Assembly: GCF_019929345.1 (NCBI RefSeq)
Contig: NZ_JAHZPJ010000011.1
Coordinates: forward strand, 14,600-78,599
Length of the DNA: 64,000 nucleotides
Direction of reading: 5' to 3'
Origin: Streptococcus oralis
Lineage (GTDB): Bacteria; Bacillota; Bacilli; Lactobacillales; Streptococcaceae
Both the position numbers and the translations under genes were made by a program. Shown piece after piece: positions 63,982 through 64,000 of the stretch; position 1 is the stretch's first letter, and each line of letters starts with the position of its first letter. The notes under the pieces were generated by a model. That model searched no databases. It was given only the letters and a program-made list of their open reading frames with translations, and was not told the origin of the DNA.

Positions 63982-64000
63982 GGTCCGTTGGTCAAGGGGT
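63982..64000 (+). tRNA. tRNA-Glu (5' end only)
   Basis: GGTCCGTTGGTCAAGGGGT is the acceptor strand and D-arm start of streptococcal tRNA-Glu; the window ends here. In pneumococcus a tRNA-Glu gene follows comX. Confidence 0.8.

Overview
The window reads as chromosome of a Streptococcus of the mitis group (S. mitis, S. oralis, S. infantis or S. pneumoniae relatives). The proteins match pneumococcal families closely. The regulatory layer is also typical of this group: four CiaR-driven csRNA genes, a TGCGAATA cin-box before comG, the sigma factor gene comX beside a tRNA-Glu gene, and extended TGnTAtAAT promoters. The species cannot be fixed from sequence alone.

Layout. 1-8756: end of the S10/spc/alpha ribosomal cluster (rplE' to rplQ) with secY, adk and infA. 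Its spacers are unusually long and structured, and one holds a small extra ORF. 8757-26064: UPF0237/UPF0210 pair, phosphoglycerate mutase family, leuS, a MarR/acyl-CoA thioesterase-like cassette, yjdF with its riboswitch, two acetyltransferases, ruvB, uppS-cdsA-rseP-proS and a GH1 phospho-glycosidase. Four csRNAs (ccnE, ccnA, ccnB and ccnD by position) lie between these genes. rseP carries a frameshift. 26065-35800: a block of CPBP protease, purine permease, HAD phosphatase, adhP and manLMN, bounded on both sides by decayed ISL3- and IS30-family remnants and a palindromic mini-element. 35921-64000: DUF975, tgt, oatA/adr, nagA, the comG pilus operon, two methyltransferases, ackA, rnpA-yidC-jag, tkt, yajC, a low-Mr phosphatase with a MORN protein, adhE, gapA, an RluA-type synthase, pbp2a, rpmG-secE-nusG and comX, then the start of tRNA-Glu.

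The genes link central sugar metabolism (manLMN, ackA, adhE, adhP, gapA, tkt, nagA), with visible cre, Rex and CiaR sites, to envelope building (uppS, cdsA, pbp2a, oatA, yidC, secYE) and to competence (comX, comG; CiaR csRNAs are known to restrain competence in pneumococcus). From memory of the pneumococcal gene order, 1-26064, 26900-34600 and 35900-64000 are three blocks that are not adjacent in TIGR4. The IS debris sits exactly at the two joins.

Most notable: (i) a repeated two-hairpin element on both sides of rpsH whose stem differences between copies are all compensatory, so it is probably a real structured RNA; (ii) five genes whose start codon lies exactly 6 nt after an extended -10 box, i.e. 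likely leaderless mRNAs; (iii) a MarR cassette with the same TTGTTAA-N5-TTAACAA operator before both genes; (iv) a reversed CiaR box and a cre at the manLMN promoter; (v) the rseP frameshift. No defence system, prophage, CRISPR array or clearly new multi-gene system was seen.
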